Shown: in pieces, positions 20,014 through 31,540 of the stretch
How the letters are laid out: each line of letters starts with the position of its first letter
How positions within the stretch are numbered: the first letter of the stretch is position 1
From: Edaphobacter modestus
Lineage (GTDB): Bacteria; Acidobacteriota; Terriglobia; Terriglobales; Acidobacteriaceae
NCBI RefSeq assembly: GCF_004217555.1
Contig: NZ_SHKW01000001.1
Location: forward strand, 2,790,001 to 2,854,000
DNA length: 64,000 nucleotides
Direction: 5' to 3'
Program-made: the position numbers and the translations under genes
The notes under the pieces: model-generated
Databases searched by the model: none
What the model was told of the DNA's origin: nothing
The model's input: the letters and a program-made list of their open reading frames with translations, nothing else

Positions 20014-22458
20014 CTAAGGCACCACGTCCACCTCGACATTCCTTCCCAGCCACCGTTCCTGCTGGTTTTCCCCGGGCCACGACTGGGTAAAAAGAATCCT
20101 CCCCATCTGTCCCGCCTTCGTCGGAATATCCACATACGATCCCGAAGACCCCACCATCGTCGAGATCGCCTCATTCACCGTGGCCCAGTCGTCGGTCGTA
20201 TACACCGCGCGGAAATGTCCCGCATCCACGATCCTCAACGTATGCCCGGCCTTCACAAACTTCACCGGTCTGCCCGCCGAATAAATCTGCCGGTTATTGC
20301 TGAACGTCCGCTTCTCCGCCGGCACCGCGTATCGCTCCGCCACCAGCGAGATCCGGTCGAAGACCTCGCCGTCGGCCAGCGATCGCAGCAGCTTCAGGTA
20401 CTCCGAGTGCGCCCACACCAGCGGCTGCGCCGAACCGGCCGAGCGCCCGAAGTACATCCCCTCCGACGGCAGATCCGCCTCATCCCATATCTGCTCCGGA
20501 AGCATGCCGCCCTTGGAGCTGAACTGCTCGATCGCCGTCGTCAGCTTCTTGCAGCTCGTGCCCCGCGCAAGTTCATAGTGTGCGCGCTCGCCCGTCAGCA
20601 GCGGCCATGCGCGTCCCTGTCCCCACCCATCGTACGGTCCGCCATCTTTCTTCTGTCCGTAGCCGTCATGGTTATACCGCCGCCAGCAGGGGCCGAACTG
20701 CGTATCGATCTTCAGTACGTGATCGATCACCTTCACCGAATCCACAATCAGCGGGTCGTCCGCCCGCCGGATGCCATACCGGACCAGCTCCAGGAATCCT
20801 CCATCCACCACCTCGTTCGCACGGAATACGTTCTGCTCGCCCGGCCCTCGATTCGCAATCCGGAAGCAACACGCCGGCACCGTGTCGTCGTGAAAAGGCT
20901 CACCCGGCGCCGGTGGCTGAATCCGCACATAATGACGCTTGATCTCCGGATGCAGGACGCCTACGTTCGTCGTTGTCCACTCATCCAGGTGCGCCTCGAT
21001 CCAGTCCGCATACCCTTCGAGAAATCCCGCCAGCTCTATTGATGCATGCGCCCGTGCAATGTCGGCCGCACACAACAGACCCGCAATCACCGCAGCAAGC
21101 GTCGAAGGCGAATATCCCGCCGTCTCCTCCCATCGTTCCTGCTGCGTCACCGGAGCATACTTCACCAGGAAGGCCGCCGCTCGCTCCACAAACGGAAAGA
21201 TGCGAAACGTTCCCAGCACCCCGCGCTTCCACAACCGCCACGCCAGCATGATCGGGAAGGCCTGTTCATCCAGCTGAATGCCATGCCAGTATGGCGAACC
21301 GTCGATCCAGAAATTCTGCGCAAAGCTTCCATCCGGACGCTGGGTAGTGGCCAGGTACACCAGCGCGCGCAAAGCCGTATCTTCCTTGCCGCAGGCCAGC
21401 AGCGCCGTCGCCGTCTGCACCATGTCCCGCGTCCACACCAGGTGATAGCCGCCAAGGTCGTTATCTCCCCTCGAGGCTCCCCACGGAATCGACGCCGAGG
21501 CGATAAACGCGCCTGAATACGTCTTGTCTTCATGCGCCAGCAGCACATTGTGACTGATCCTCGCCAGCCAGCCCTGGTCCGTCGCCTCCTTCGCCAGCCG
21601 CTCCGGCGAAGACGTCCTTCCCCACTGCAGCAGGAAACGCTGCAGGTGGTCCACAAACGGCGTCGCCAGGCTCTGCAGCATTCCCGTCAGCGCCGCATGA
21701 TGACCGTCCCCAAACGCGATCGCGATCGTAAACTCACGATTGACGGCCAGGTCGATCTCGCCCATCACTGCGATATTGCCATTCAGGGCCTGTCCAAACT
21801 GCCAGCTCATGCGCATGTTGCGGAACAGGTCCTGATAGCCATCGCTCGCACCCACGTATCCGCATGAAGATCGCGTGAATCCGCAGTCCGCGCTCATCGC
21901 CAGCGACGTGTTTCCCTTCCACGCCAGCAGGCTTCGCTTCCCCGCCACATCTACGCTTCGTGCCGAGTTTCCTGCCCCGCCGCCATTCAGGTGCGGAGAC
22001 AGCAGCGCATAACACTTCATCCGGCGTAGGACCTCTTCGTCTCCCTCGATCTTCACGTGCATCAGCACCGTCGAAAAATGTGGATTCGAGATCACGACCT
22101 TCGTCACACGATAGCGTCCGTCCCGCTCCTGCCCCTTCATCCGCACAGCAAGGGCCGCTCCGTCCACGTATTCGAACTCGTAATTCAGATCCCGCTTCTC
22201 TTCATGGAAGAATGTCTCGCCGTCGCTGAACAGCAGCTCCATATCGCGGGTCTGCGGCCGATCGATGGTCGGGTAGTAAATCTCATTCAGCGTCCCGTGC
22301 GAGAGCGTGTACCACACGCGGCTCGAAGCCGAGTAGGCCGTTCCCACCGCATCTTTTCTGCTCGAAGTCCACCGCGGTTCCAGCCCCGGCGCGCCAAAAG
22401 CCGGTCCATCGTCGTCCAACCAGCGGTAGTTTTCGCATCGTGCGCTCATAGCTGTCAT
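20014..22458 (-). CDS. GH15 glucoamylase/glucodextranase-like glycosidase
   Basis: 814 residues. An N-terminal glucodextranase-type beta-domain (about 1-270, with VWYTLSHGTLNEIYYPTID) is followed by an (alpha/alpha)6 catalytic barrel, recognised by GGYHLVWTRDMVQ near residue 335 and the later EEMLPEQIWDE-type region (GGMLPEQIWDEADLPSEG). The reaction is release of glucose from non-reducing ends of alpha-glucans. No signal peptide is evident, so it is probably cytoplasmic and could act on glycogen, imported maltodextrin or dextran fragments. It heads the minus-strand group tkt-SDR-gnd-zwf-pgl-glk, which can take up the glucose it makes. Exact linkage specificity is unknown. Confidence 0.85.
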   Translation of the reverse strand: MTAMSARCENYRWLDDDGPAFGAPGLEPRWTSSRKDAVGTAYSASSRVWYTLSHGTLNEIYYPTIDRPQTRDMELLFSDGETFFHEEKRDLNYEFEYVDGAALAVRMKGQERDGRYRVTKVVISNPHFSTVLMHVKIEGDEEVLRRMKCYALLSPHLNGGGAGNSARSVDVAGKRSLLAWKGNTSLAMSADCGFTRSSCGYVGASDGYQDLFRNMRMSWQFGQALNGNIAVMGEIDLAVNREFTIAIAFGDGHHAALTGMLQSLATPFVDHLQRFLLQWGRTSSPERLAKEATDQGWLARISHNVLLAHEDKTYSGAFIASASIPWGASRGDNDLGGYHLVWTRDMVQTATALLACGKEDTALRALVYLATTQRPDGSFAQNFWIDGSPYWHGIQLDEQAFPIMLAWRLWKRGVLGTFRIFPFVERAAAFLVKYAPVTQQERWEETAGYSPSTLAAVIAGLLCAADIARAHASIELAGFLEGYADWIEAHLDEWTTTNVGVLHPEIKRHYVRIQPPAPGEPFHDDTVPACCFRIANRGPGEQNVFRANEVVDGGFLELVRYGIRRADDPLIVDSVKVIDHVLKIDTQFGPCWRRYNHDGYGQKKDGGPYDGWGQGRAWPLLTGERAHYELARGTSCKKLTTAIEQFSSKGGMLPEQIWDEADLPSEGMYFGRSAGSAQPLVWAHSEYLKLLRSLADGEVFDRISLVAERYAVPAEKRTFSNNRQIYSAGRPVKFVKAGHTLRIVDAGHFRAVYTTDDWATVNEAISTMVGSSGSYVDIPTKAGQMGRILFTQSWPGENQQERWLGRNVEVDVVP

Positions 22459-22671
22459 TAAAGCTCAAATCTCCTCATCCCGTATTCCTCTTCGGAGGAA
22501 GCGGCATGTCAATTCTTTCGATTGCGCTATCATGGCCGAGGTTACGAGAAACAATTCGCACGCGTCGGTCCGCTTGCATCGCACCCGGCGCCCAAGGCAT
22601 CTGAACAACCTGAACCCCGGCCCATACCATTGCGGCCGGCATGAACCTACAAAGAGACAGGAGACACAAAA

Positions 22672-23286
22672 GTGGCATACGAACTTCCCCCTCTGCCCTA
22701 CGACTACGCCGCGCTCGAGCCCCACATCGACGAAGCGACCATGAAGCTGCATCACGACAAGCACCACCAGACCTACGTGACCAACCTCAACGGCGCCATC
22801 GAAAAGCACCCGGAGCTCGGCAGCAAGTCGCCCGAAGATCTCCTCAAAGACCTCAGCGCCATCCCGGAGGATGTGCGCAAAGTCGTGCAGAACAACGGCG
22901 GCGGCCACGTCAACCACACCATGTTCTGGCAGATCATGAAGCCCAAGGGCGGCGGCGAGCCCACCGGCGCCATCGGCAACCAGATCAAGGCCGACTTCGG
23001 CGACTTCGAAACCTTCAAAAAGCAGTTCAACGAGACCACCGCCAAGCAGTTCGGCTCCGGCTGGGGCTGGCTCGTCTTCAAGGGCGGCAAGCTCGAGATC
23101 GTCACCACCGCCAACCAGGACAACCCCCTCTCGCAGGGCCTCTACCCCATCCTCGGCAACGACGTCTGGGAGCACGCCTACTATCTCAAGTACCAGAACA
23201 AGCGCCCCGACTACCTCGCCGCTTGGTGGAACACCGTCAACTGGGAAGAGATCAACAAGCGCTTCGAGACCGCCAAAAAGAAGTAA
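22672..23286 (+). CDS. sodA: Superoxide dismutase, Mn/Fe type (Mn-like)
   Basis: 204 residues starting at a GTG; AGGAG at 22659-22663 sets this start. Metal ligands by alignment to E. coli SodA from memory: H27, H82, D164 and H168 (DVWEHAYY signature at 164-171). The second-shell Gln is at 149 in TANQDNP, the Mn-type position, rather than at the Fe-type position near 76-78, where Gly is present. Cytoplasmic; no signal peptide. It is transcribed divergently from the GH15 gene and ends in a strong hairpin terminator. Confidence 0.92.
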   Translation: MAYELPPLPYDYAALEPHIDEATMKLHHDKHHQTYVTNLNGAIEKHPELGSKSPEDLLKDLSAIPEDVRKVVQNNGGGHVNHTMFWQIMKPKGGGEPTGAIGNQIKADFGDFETFKKQFNETTAKQFGSGWGWLVFKGGKLEIVTTANQDNPLSQGLYPILGNDVWEHAYYLKYQNKRPDYLAAWWNTVNWEEINKRFETAKKK

Positions 23287-23309
23287 TCTCCAAACTCGCT
23301 CTTCAATAA

Positions 23310-23339
23310 AAAGAGGCTGCCTTCACCGGCAGCCTCTTT
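23310..23339. terminator. Bidirectional terminator between sodA and SDR
   Basis: 12-bp perfect stem (23310-23321 with 23328-23339) and a 6-base loop. The arms end in AAA/TTT so that each strand has a short T-tract; it lies between two convergent genes. Confidence 0.88.
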
Positions 23340-23359
23340 CCATCTCAAACCGTATCGTC

Positions 23360-24202
23360 TCAATCGGCAAAGTCCGTAGACTCGCTGAGCTGCTTCCACC
23401 GTCGATCTTCCTCCAGCTTCGCCAGCGCGCTCCTCTCCGCCCCCTGAAAAGCATCCGATCCCAACAACAGCCGCAGCGGAGGATCCTCCATCCCGGCCAC
23501 CTGCAGAATCACCTCCGCCGCCTTCGCCGGATCTCCCGGCTGCTTGCCGTTGTACCCCTGCTGAAAGCGCACCGAAGCCCCCACCGTCGCGTCATACTCC
23601 GGCCTGCCCGGGCGAAGCTCCGTCGAAGCCCCGGCAAAGTCCGTGCGAAACCCTCCCGGCTCCAGGATCGTCACCTTCACCCCCAGCGGCCCCACCTCTC
23701 GCGCCAGCGACTCCGAGAATCCCTCCACCCCGAACTTCGCCGCCGCATACGGCGCCCGGCCCACCGGCCCAATTCGTCCACCAATCGAGCTCACCTGAAA
23801 GATGTGCCCCGCCCCGCGCTCCCGAAAGTAAGGCAGCACCGCTTTCGTCATCAGGATGACGCCAAAGAGGTTCGTCTCGATCTGCGCCCGAAACTCCTCC
23901 ATCGGCGTATCTTCCACTGGAGCCACATTCCCATACCCGGCATTGTTCACCAGCACATCCAGCTGTCCAAAGCCCGCAATCGCGGCCTCCACCGCCGCCT
24001 TCGCCTGCGTCTCGCTCGTCACATCCAGCGCGGCCGTCCGAACAGAATCCCCATACTTCGTCTTCAGCTCCCGCAACTGCTCCGGATCGCGAGCCGTTGC
24101 CACCACGCGGTATCCCGCCTCTAAAACCCCCTCGGTCAATGCACGCCCAAGACCGCGCGAGCTTCCCGTAATCAGCCAAACCTGCAACATCTCTCTCTTC
24201 AC
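23360..24202 (-). CDS. Short-chain dehydrogenase/reductase (classical SDR)
   Basis: 280 residues; a start at Met5 (MLQVWLITGSS) is also possible. Cofactor loop TGSSRGLG at 12-19, NNAG at 86-89, Ser138/139, Tyr152 and Lys156 (YAAAK). ARDP after beta-2 suggests NADP(H) use. A close paralogue of the SDR at 16823-17677. The substrate is unknown. It is convergent with sodA; the GH130-type gene upstream is co-directional with a 70-base spacer. Confidence 0.85.
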   Translation of the reverse strand: MKREMLQVWLITGSSRGLGRALTEGVLEAGYRVVATARDPEQLRELKTKYGDSVRTAALDVTSETQAKAAVEAAIAGFGQLDVLVNNAGYGNVAPVEDTPMEEFRAQIETNLFGVILMTKAVLPYFRERGAGHIFQVSSIGGRIGPVGRAPYAAAKFGVEGFSESLAREVGPLGVKVTILEPGGFRTDFAGASTELRPGRPEYDATVGASVRFQQGYNGKQPGDPAKAAEVILQVAGMEDPPLRLLLGSDAFQGAERSALAKLEEDRRWKQLSESTDFAD

Positions 24203-24272
24203 CTCAAAGCATTAGAGAATTCGCGCGCCACAGGGGATGCACCCAGGATCGTCGATACCGGACGCCAGCTCT

Positions 24273-25415
24273 TTACCGCATTCCACCCGGCATCGGCGCC
24301 GTAGCCACCCCAACATGCGAGTCCGCGCAGCCGTAGTAGAGAAAAAGCCTCTGCCTGAACAGCACCAGCCCCTCCGCGAACGTCGTTCCCGCCGCATACT
24401 GCCCCGACCTCTCATACGGGCGTTCCGGCTTGAACACAGGCTCCTCCACGCGCGCCTTCAAATACGAAGGATCGCCCCCCGCAAACAACGCCTCTCCCAC
24501 CGAATACGTCCCCGGCGCAAGCTTCGGATCGCCACTCCCGCGCTCCGCATTCTTCGCGTTGTAAATCACCACAATCCCATCCGCCGTAAGTAGCGGAGGC
24601 GGTCCGCTCTCCGGAAACGCGCTGTCGAACTTACCCGCACGATCCTTCAGAAGCTCCACCGGCTTGCCGCTCGCATCCTCCACCGGCGTCCAGTGGATCA
24701 GGTCCGTCGATGTCGCAAGCCGTATCTGAATCTCACCCCAGTACATCCAGTACTTGCCCTTGACCTTCGCCGCAATCAGTCTGTCTCCCACCCGATGCGT
24801 CAGAATCGCCGCCGACTTATACTTCAGCCCCGCATACTTCCCTTCCGATCCAAAAGCCTTTCCGTGCTTGGTCCACGTGCGCAGATCCTTCGACGTCGCA
24901 ATCCCAACCGTATACACGCCTCGGGTCCGAGCCCACTGCGTATAGGTCAGCACATACGTTCCATCCTCCCGCTCGACGATCCTCGGGTCTTCCACGCCTC
25001 CCGGAACCTCGTTCTCCTGCTGGCTGTCACGGTCCGGATAAAAAACCGGCTCTCCCGATCGCTGGAAGTGGATGCCATCCTCGCTCTCCGCCAGCCCCAG
25101 CCGCGAGGTGTGCTCGCCAATCACCATCGCCCCCGTATCATCCTCCGCGCGATACAGAACATACACCTTGCCGTCTCTCACAATCGCCGCCGGATTGAAC
25201 GTATGCAGCGCCTCCCAGTGGACTGGCTTGCCCGAGACCGGGTCCGTAAACGTCGATTGCGGTCGCGGACTGATCACCGGAGCGTCCACCGGCCGCGTAA
25301 ACGGACCCACCAGCCAGCCCTGCGTCTGTGCCTGCGCTTGAGCCTGCGCGACAGAGCACCGAGGCATCGCCGCAAACACAAAGACCAACGCGATCCATGC
25401 TGCACGTACCATCAC
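24273..25415 (-). CDS. Secreted GH130-type glycosidase/phosphorylase-like protein
   Basis: 380 residues with a signal peptide (about 1-26) followed by a short AQAQAQAQTQ repeat. A five-bladed beta-propeller is indicated by YVLYRAEDD (85-93), the GH130 motif GGVEDPR (139-145, catalytic Asp candidate D143) and repeated W/Y-rich blade strands. GH130 enzymes are mostly mannoside phosphorylases; exported members tend to be hydrolases. I infer action on beta-mannosides, but GH43/GH32-like propellers are an alternative. The CE15-type gene lies upstream on the same strand, with a 162-base spacer holding a 3 x 14-bp tandem repeat. Confidence 0.72.
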   Translation of the reverse strand: MMVRAAWIALVFVFAAMPRCSVAQAQAQAQTQGWLVGPFTRPVDAPVISPRPQSTFTDPVSGKPVHWEALHTFNPAAIVRDGKVYVLYRAEDDTGAMVIGEHTSRLGLAESEDGIHFQRSGEPVFYPDRDSQQENEVPGGVEDPRIVEREDGTYVLTYTQWARTRGVYTVGIATSKDLRTWTKHGKAFGSEGKYAGLKYKSAAILTHRVGDRLIAAKVKGKYWMYWGEIQIRLATSTDLIHWTPVEDASGKPVELLKDRAGKFDSAFPESGPPPLLTADGIVVIYNAKNAERGSGDPKLAPGTYSVGEALFAGGDPSYLKARVEEPVFKPERPYERSGQYAAGTTFAEGLVLFRQRLFLYYGCADSHVGVATAPMPGGMR

Positions 25416-25466
25416 TCTCCCTCGACCTCCGCCGCCCGGAACCGCACCGGCCTCCGGCGAACATCG

Positions 25467-25508
25467 ATTCTACAGACAAGAATCTACGGACAGGGATCTA
25501 CGGACAAG
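25467..25508. repeat. 3 x 14-bp tandem repeat upstream of GH130-type gene
   Basis: Three adjoining 14-base units (25467-25480, 25481-25494, 25495-25508) share the core TCTACGGACA with one or two changes per unit. They sit 52-93 bases upstream of the GH130-type start on its promoter side and could be regulator-binding sites, or simple slippage products. Confidence 0.7.
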
Positions 25509-25577
25509 GAACCGCAGCTACAGGGAGCCCGCCGCTTCAGCCACCGGGATCGACGCCCGAGCCCGTATCCGGACGGC

Positions 25578-26945
25578 CTACTTCTCCGGATGAAGATGCA
25601 TCTTCAGAAAGTCCACGTACACGCCCCAGTCCGGAGGCACCATCCCATGTCCGCCGTCGTGCATGTAGTAGCTCAGGTCATGCAGGATCGGCTGCTTCGC
25701 CTCCGGCCACGTCTCCGTGTCCAACGGATCCCTGCCCAGCAGGTTATACACCGGCCCTGCCGCAACAGCCGCCAGGAACTCCCCCTTCGGGTCCGACCAG
25801 GAGTCCGTGTTGCCGGTCTGCAGCAGCAACGGTCTCGGCGCGATCAGCGCAATCAGCATATTCGCGTCCATGGGAGCCTTGTCCGGGAACCCCGCCCACT
25901 TCCCGTAGTTCTCCGCAAACTGGTATGGATATCGCGTCGGCGCCGTCAGGTGCTCGATCGTCTCGCCATAGTTGCGATGGCTCAGCGCCGCTCCTCCCTC
26001 TCCGGAGCAGCTCGCGATCACCGCCGCAAACCGCTCGTCATGCGCTCCCGCCCACATCACCGTCTTGCCCAGCCGCGAGACACCGTGAATCGCCACCCGC
26101 TTCGCGTCCACGCTCTTGTCCGTCTCGAGATAATCCTGCACCCGGCTCATCCCCCACGCCCACGCTGAAATCGAGCCCCAGTCCTCTGGCCCGCGCTTGC
26201 TCTCGCCCGCCTTCAGATAGTCCTTGCGAATGCTGTCCGGAAAGCCCTCCGCATAGTCCGGTTCCACATCACCGTAGTAAAACGTCGCCACTCCAATCCC
26301 CGCATCCAGCACCGGCTCCACGCTCAACTTGCCGAACGCGCGCGCCTTATTCGCCGGAATCTTCGTATGGGTCTTCGCGTCCCACACCTCGCCGATCGGC
26401 AGCCCCGGGTCATCCACCGAGCTCGAAGGCGCCGTAAAGCTGATGCACAACACCATCGGGACCGGCTTCTTCGCCGCAGCCGGAAGATACTCCACCAGGT
26501 GAATCACCTGCGAACCCGGCTTGCTCGAAAGATGAACATCCACCCGTCTGCGAATAGCCCTTCCGTTCAGCGCTGGTGTTCCCTTCTCAATCATCTCGAA
26601 GCTCTCGTGCTTCGGACGCCCCGGGGCCACGCCATACTGCTCAGTCTCGAAGATCGAGACGATCTCCGGCCTCCGCTTCTTGACCCACGTCTTCGCGTCC
26701 TTCACCGGCGTGCCGTCCTTCAGCACCAGCGGATCGGGAAGCGTATACGTCCCCACCTTCGCCTCGTCGTAGTTCACCGGAACCCCTGCCACCACCACCG
26801 GCGGGGTCTGGGTCTGAGCCCACGCGCTCGCGGTCCAGCCCGCAACGGAGAACGAAGCCGCAACGGCGACGAACGAAGCCGCAACGGCGGCGCACGAAGC
26901 CCCAACCAGGCCGGCAGGAATCGCCTGCTTTACCCTCATGAACAA
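25578..26945 (-). CDS. Secreted CE15-type glucuronoyl esterase (acetylxylan-esterase-like)
   Basis: 455 residues with a long signal peptide (about 1-44, ending AWAQ) that contains an internal seven-residue tandem duplication. Alpha/beta-hydrolase. The nucleophile elbow GVSRLGK places Ser at 290; a Glu in SGEGG (E316) and the His in DGGHG (H433) complete a plausible triad. The GxSRxGK motif is characteristic of carbohydrate esterase family 15, which cleaves ester bonds between lignin and 4-O-methyl-glucuronic acid on xylan. Bacterial members are often labelled acetylxylan esterase. It precedes the GH130-type gene, consistent with hemicellulose use. Confidence 0.78.
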   Translation of the reverse strand: MFMRVKQAIPAGLVGASCAAVAASFVAVAASFSVAGWTASAWAQTQTPPVVVAGVPVNYDEAKVGTYTLPDPLVLKDGTPVKDAKTWVKKRRPEIVSIFETEQYGVAPGRPKHESFEMIEKGTPALNGRAIRRRVDVHLSSKPGSQVIHLVEYLPAAAKKPVPMVLCISFTAPSSSVDDPGLPIGEVWDAKTHTKIPANKARAFGKLSVEPVLDAGIGVATFYYGDVEPDYAEGFPDSIRKDYLKAGESKRGPEDWGSISAWAWGMSRVQDYLETDKSVDAKRVAIHGVSRLGKTVMWAGAHDERFAAVIASCSGEGGAALSHRNYGETIEHLTAPTRYPYQFAENYGKWAGFPDKAPMDANMLIALIAPRPLLLQTGNTDSWSDPKGEFLAAVAAGPVYNLLGRDPLDTETWPEAKQPILHDLSYYMHDGGHGMVPPDWGVYVDFLKMHLHPEK

Positions 26946-27192
26946 ACTCCCGTTCTTCCGCGCCCGAAGATCGCGGACTCATCGTTGAAATCAGAATCGT
27001 ATGCAGGAAAAAGCTCGCCATAACAATAGGTCGGCAACCATCAAAGCGTCAAAACTGGTCGCCCACTTCTTTCCCACCGCTAGAGACCGCACCCAAATGC
27101 TGTCAAGTCCAGTTTCGCGGAAACAGCACAAAACAAAGGGAATATAGTTGCCGATTTACCCCACCCAACTCTCTACAAGGGAGTTAAACACA

Positions 27193-27224
27193 GAAAAGGC
27201 CCGGATTTTCACACGGGCCTTTTC
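27193..27224. terminator. Intrinsic terminator downstream of typA
   Basis: 11-bp perfect stem (27193-27203 with 27214-27224), GGCCCG core, 10-base loop, arms ending in AAAA/TTTT. On the minus strand it lies about 125 bases after the typA stop. Confidence 0.75.
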
Positions 27225-27271
27225 CTCAAGTCCTTTTGAATCAATATTTTTATGGTTAAACCCTCTCAATC

Positions 27272-27307
27272 CAATATTTTACGCCATTTTAATGGCGTAA
27301 AATATTG
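27272..27307. repeat. AT-rich near-perfect 36-base palindrome
   Basis: Arms 27272-27288 and 27291-27307 are exact reverse complements (17 bp) with only two bases between them. The centre contains ACGCCATT/AATGGCGT. Followed by AAAAC on the plus strand. It could be an operator, a cruciform-forming site or a second typA terminator. Confidence 0.8.
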
Positions 27308-27349
27308 AAAACAAGAAGGTTGCAACCTGCACCCCCACGGGGGGGTAAC

Positions 27350-29167
<1,818 letters not shown>

Positions 29168-29366
29168 TGCGGTAGATGTCCTGTCTTTTTGGCGCTTTCA
29201 AGGATGGGAACGACTGAAAATGCGCGTGTTTCCTTAGTTTACCGCAGATGCCGCGTTCGAACAGCGCAGAAGGGCGTCCGGATGAAGAACACAGCGTAAA
29301 AACACGCAAAACCAGCCTCGTTCCCGCGAGATAATAGAGAAGAAGCTCAGCCCAAGGAGCAAGCCC

Positions 29367-30002
29367 ATGTCGAGCCCAGAGATCGCAGCCTGTACCCACC
29401 CGCTTCGGACCAGCGTAGCGGACTTCATCGCCGGACTACGCGAGTTGGAGCGGGACCTGATTACCAAGGACAGGATCGCAGCCTACATGGGCGCGACTAC
29501 GCTGCGCCCCGAAGCCCTTCACGACTACACCTGGTGGCGCGACAGCTTTTACACCCGTAACCTCATCTATCGCGACGACCTCTTCGAGGTAATGACCATC
29601 TGCTGGTCCCCCGGACAGAAGACCGCCATCCATACCCACAACGGCCAGCTCGGCTGGATGACGGTCTCGCAGGGAGAAGTGCTTACGCACGAGTATCATC
29701 ACACTCACTGCAATGCTCCGGAAAACCAGAACGTGGTCAACATCGATTGCCTGGGCGGAGCCACCGAGCTGGAGATCGACAAGGTTCGTACCATCAACTG
29801 CGCCGAAGGCACAGGAATGGTGACAGTCGACAAGCTCCAGACGATCCACCAGATTGAAAACGCTGGCACAACCGGTTGCATCAGCCTGCACGTCTATTCG
29901 AAGCCCTTCGACTCCTGCATCGCCTTCGATCTCGAGAAACAGCGCTGCTACCGGCGCCAGCTGAGCTACTTCAGCAAAGACGGGCATCGGCTCGAGAGAT
30001 AA
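29367..30002 (+). CDS. Cysteine dioxygenase-like cupin protein
   Basis: 211 residues, cupin fold. Iron ligands by comparison with mammalian cysteine dioxygenase: H89, H91 (HTHNG) and H161; the carboxylate-binding Arg is probably R64 in YTRNL, and SLHVYS (173-178) supplies the conserved His/Tyr pair (H175, Y177). The Cys that forms the Cys-Tyr crosslink in mammals is Gly96 here, as in many bacterial thiol dioxygenases. Predicted to oxidise cysteine or a related thiol to a sulfinate. AAGGAG lies just before the ATG. It ends 59 bases before the ATP-grasp gene and appears to lead that operon. Confidence 0.82.
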   Translation: MSSPEIAACTHPLRTSVADFIAGLRELERDLITKDRIAAYMGATTLRPEALHDYTWWRDSFYTRNLIYRDDLFEVMTICWSPGQKTAIHTHNGQLGWMTVSQGEVLTHEYHHTHCNAPENQNVVNIDCLGGATELEIDKVRTINCAEGTGMVTVDKLQTIHQIENAGTTGCISLHVYSKPFDSCIAFDLEKQRCYRRQLSYFSKDGHRLER

Positions 30003-30061
30003 TCCGCCGGCAAGGATTGTATTTGGCCCCTGAGCAGGCTGCCGCTATACTCAAACTCCTC

Positions 30062-31528
30062 ATGGCCCAACATCCATCGATGCAGTTCGCGCAGATCGCA
30101 AGGAACAACTATCTGCTGGACCATGCCTACGATGAGATGTTCGCTCGACCGGGCGAGCTCCACAGCCACTATGAATTGCTGCTCGACCACTTCTCTTCGC
30201 TGTCCGCCGATGAATTGCAGCGGAGAAAACAGGCTGCCGATCTCAGCTTTCTGAATCAAGGCATCACCTTCACGGTCTACGGCCGCCAGGAAGGCACCGA
30301 GAAGATCTTCCCCTACGACCTTCTTCCCCGCATCATCACCGCGGCCGAGTGGAGCAAGGTCGAGCACGGCCTGATGCAGCGCATCACCGCACTCAACCTC
30401 TTCCTCAAAGACATTTATAACGAAGGCCATATTCTGCGGGATGGAGTGGTTCCGCGCGAGATCGTCTTCAGCTGCAAGCAGTATCGCCGTCAGATGATCG
30501 GCCTGCAGGTACCGCGAAACATCTACATCGCGATCTGCGGAACCGACCTGATACGCCTGGAGAACGGCGAGTTTGTTGTGCTTGAGGACAACCTGCGGGT
30601 TCCCAGCGGCGTCAGCTACATGCTGACCAATCGCCGTGTCATGAAGCGCATCTTCCCGCAGCTCTTCCACAGCTACAACGTGCGCCCCATCGAGCAGTAC
30701 ACGCAACTGCTTCTGAGTACACTGCGCTCGCTCGCGCCGGAAGGAAGGCCGGAGCCGAACATCGTTCTGCTCTCTCCGGGGGTCTTCAACTCCGCGTACT
30801 TTGAGCACGCCTACCTCGCCCGCCAGATGGGCATCGAGCTGGTCGAGGGTCGCGACCTGGTCGTCCATGACAACATCGTCTACATGCGCACGACCAGCGG
30901 CCTGCGGCGCGTCGATGTGATCTACCGCCGTGTCGATGACGACTTCATCGATCCGCTGGCGTATCGCCCCGACTCTATCCTTGGCGTCGCCGGTCTCTTC
31001 AACGCCTATCGCGCCTGCAATGTGACCCTGGCGAACGCCTTCGGAACCGGCGTTGCCGACGACAAGGCGCTCTACGCCTATGTTCCCGACATCATTCGCT
31101 ACTACCTGACCGAAGAACCGGTACTGAAGAACGTCGAAACCTACCTGATGACTCGCCCCAGCGAGAGGCAGCACACGATTGCAAACCTCGACAAGCTGGT
31201 GGTCAAGGCCGTGGGCGAAAGCGGCGGTTACGGCATGCTGATCGGGCCGCAATCGACCGCAGCCGAGCGAGGGGAGTTCGCCCGCAAGATTGAAGCCGAT
31301 CCGAGAAACTACATTGCGCAACCGACGATCTCGTTCTCGCGCGCACCATGCCTTGTCGAGGATTCGCTTGAGCCGAGACACGTCGATCTGCGGCCCTACG
31401 TTCTATACGGGGACAAGGTAACGGTTGTGCCCGGGGGATTGACCAGGGTTGCGCTGACGCGGGGCTCCCTGGTGGTGAACTCGTCCCAGGGCGGAGGAAG
31501 CAAAGATACATGGGTGCTGAGCCATTGA
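30062..31528 (+). CDS. Circularly permuted type 2 ATP-grasp protein
   Basis: 488 residues from the ATG at 30062; longer in-frame extensions overlap the cupin gene. Family blocks: [15 protein letters not shown]-type [30 protein letters not shown], and the C-terminal [16 protein letters not shown] plus [12 protein letters not shown] nucleotide-binding segments. This DUF404/DUF407-type ATP-grasp is thought to activate a carboxylate and form an amide or peptide bond, but its substrate is unknown. The alpha-E gene begins 12 bases after its stop and a transglutaminase-like gene follows, the recurrent trio described for predicted amidoligase systems. Confidence 0.85.
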   Translation: MAQHPSMQFAQIARNNYLLDHAYDEMFARPGELHSHYELLLDHFSSLSADELQRRKQAADLSFLNQGITFTVYGRQEGTEKIFPYDLLPRIITAAEWSKVEHGLMQRITALNLFLKDIYNEGHILRDGVVPREIVFSCKQYRRQMIGLQVPRNIYIAICGTDLIRLENGEFVVLEDNLRVPSGVSYMLTNRRVMKRIFPQLFHSYNVRPIEQYTQLLLSTLRSLAPEGRPEPNIVLLSPGVFNSAYFEHAYLARQMGIELVEGRDLVVHDNIVYMRTTSGLRRVDVIYRRVDDDFIDPLAYRPDSILGVAGLFNAYRACNVTLANAFGTGVADDKALYAYVPDIIRYYLTEEPVLKNVETYLMTRPSERQHTIANLDKLVVKAVGESGGYGMLIGPQSTAAERGEFARKIEADPRNYIAQPTISFSRAPCLVEDSLEPRHVDLRPYVLYGDKVTVVPGGLTRVALTRGSLVVNSSQGGGSKDTWVLSH

Positions 31529-31540
31529 AGGAAGGTGCCG

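Larger units (their letters stand above)
26946..27349. other. 404-base non-coding region between CE15 and typA
   Basis: No convincing ORF. It holds the CE15 gene's upstream region, a terminator-like hairpin (27193-27224) and a very AT-rich 17-bp palindrome (27272-27307). The sequence from 27225 to 27310 is strikingly AT-rich against its surroundings. Confidence 0.6.

Noticed and set aside
29876..30061. Longer N-terminus for the ATP-grasp protein
   Set aside because: It overlaps the cupin gene in another frame and the family's conserved sequence begins after the ATG at 30062.
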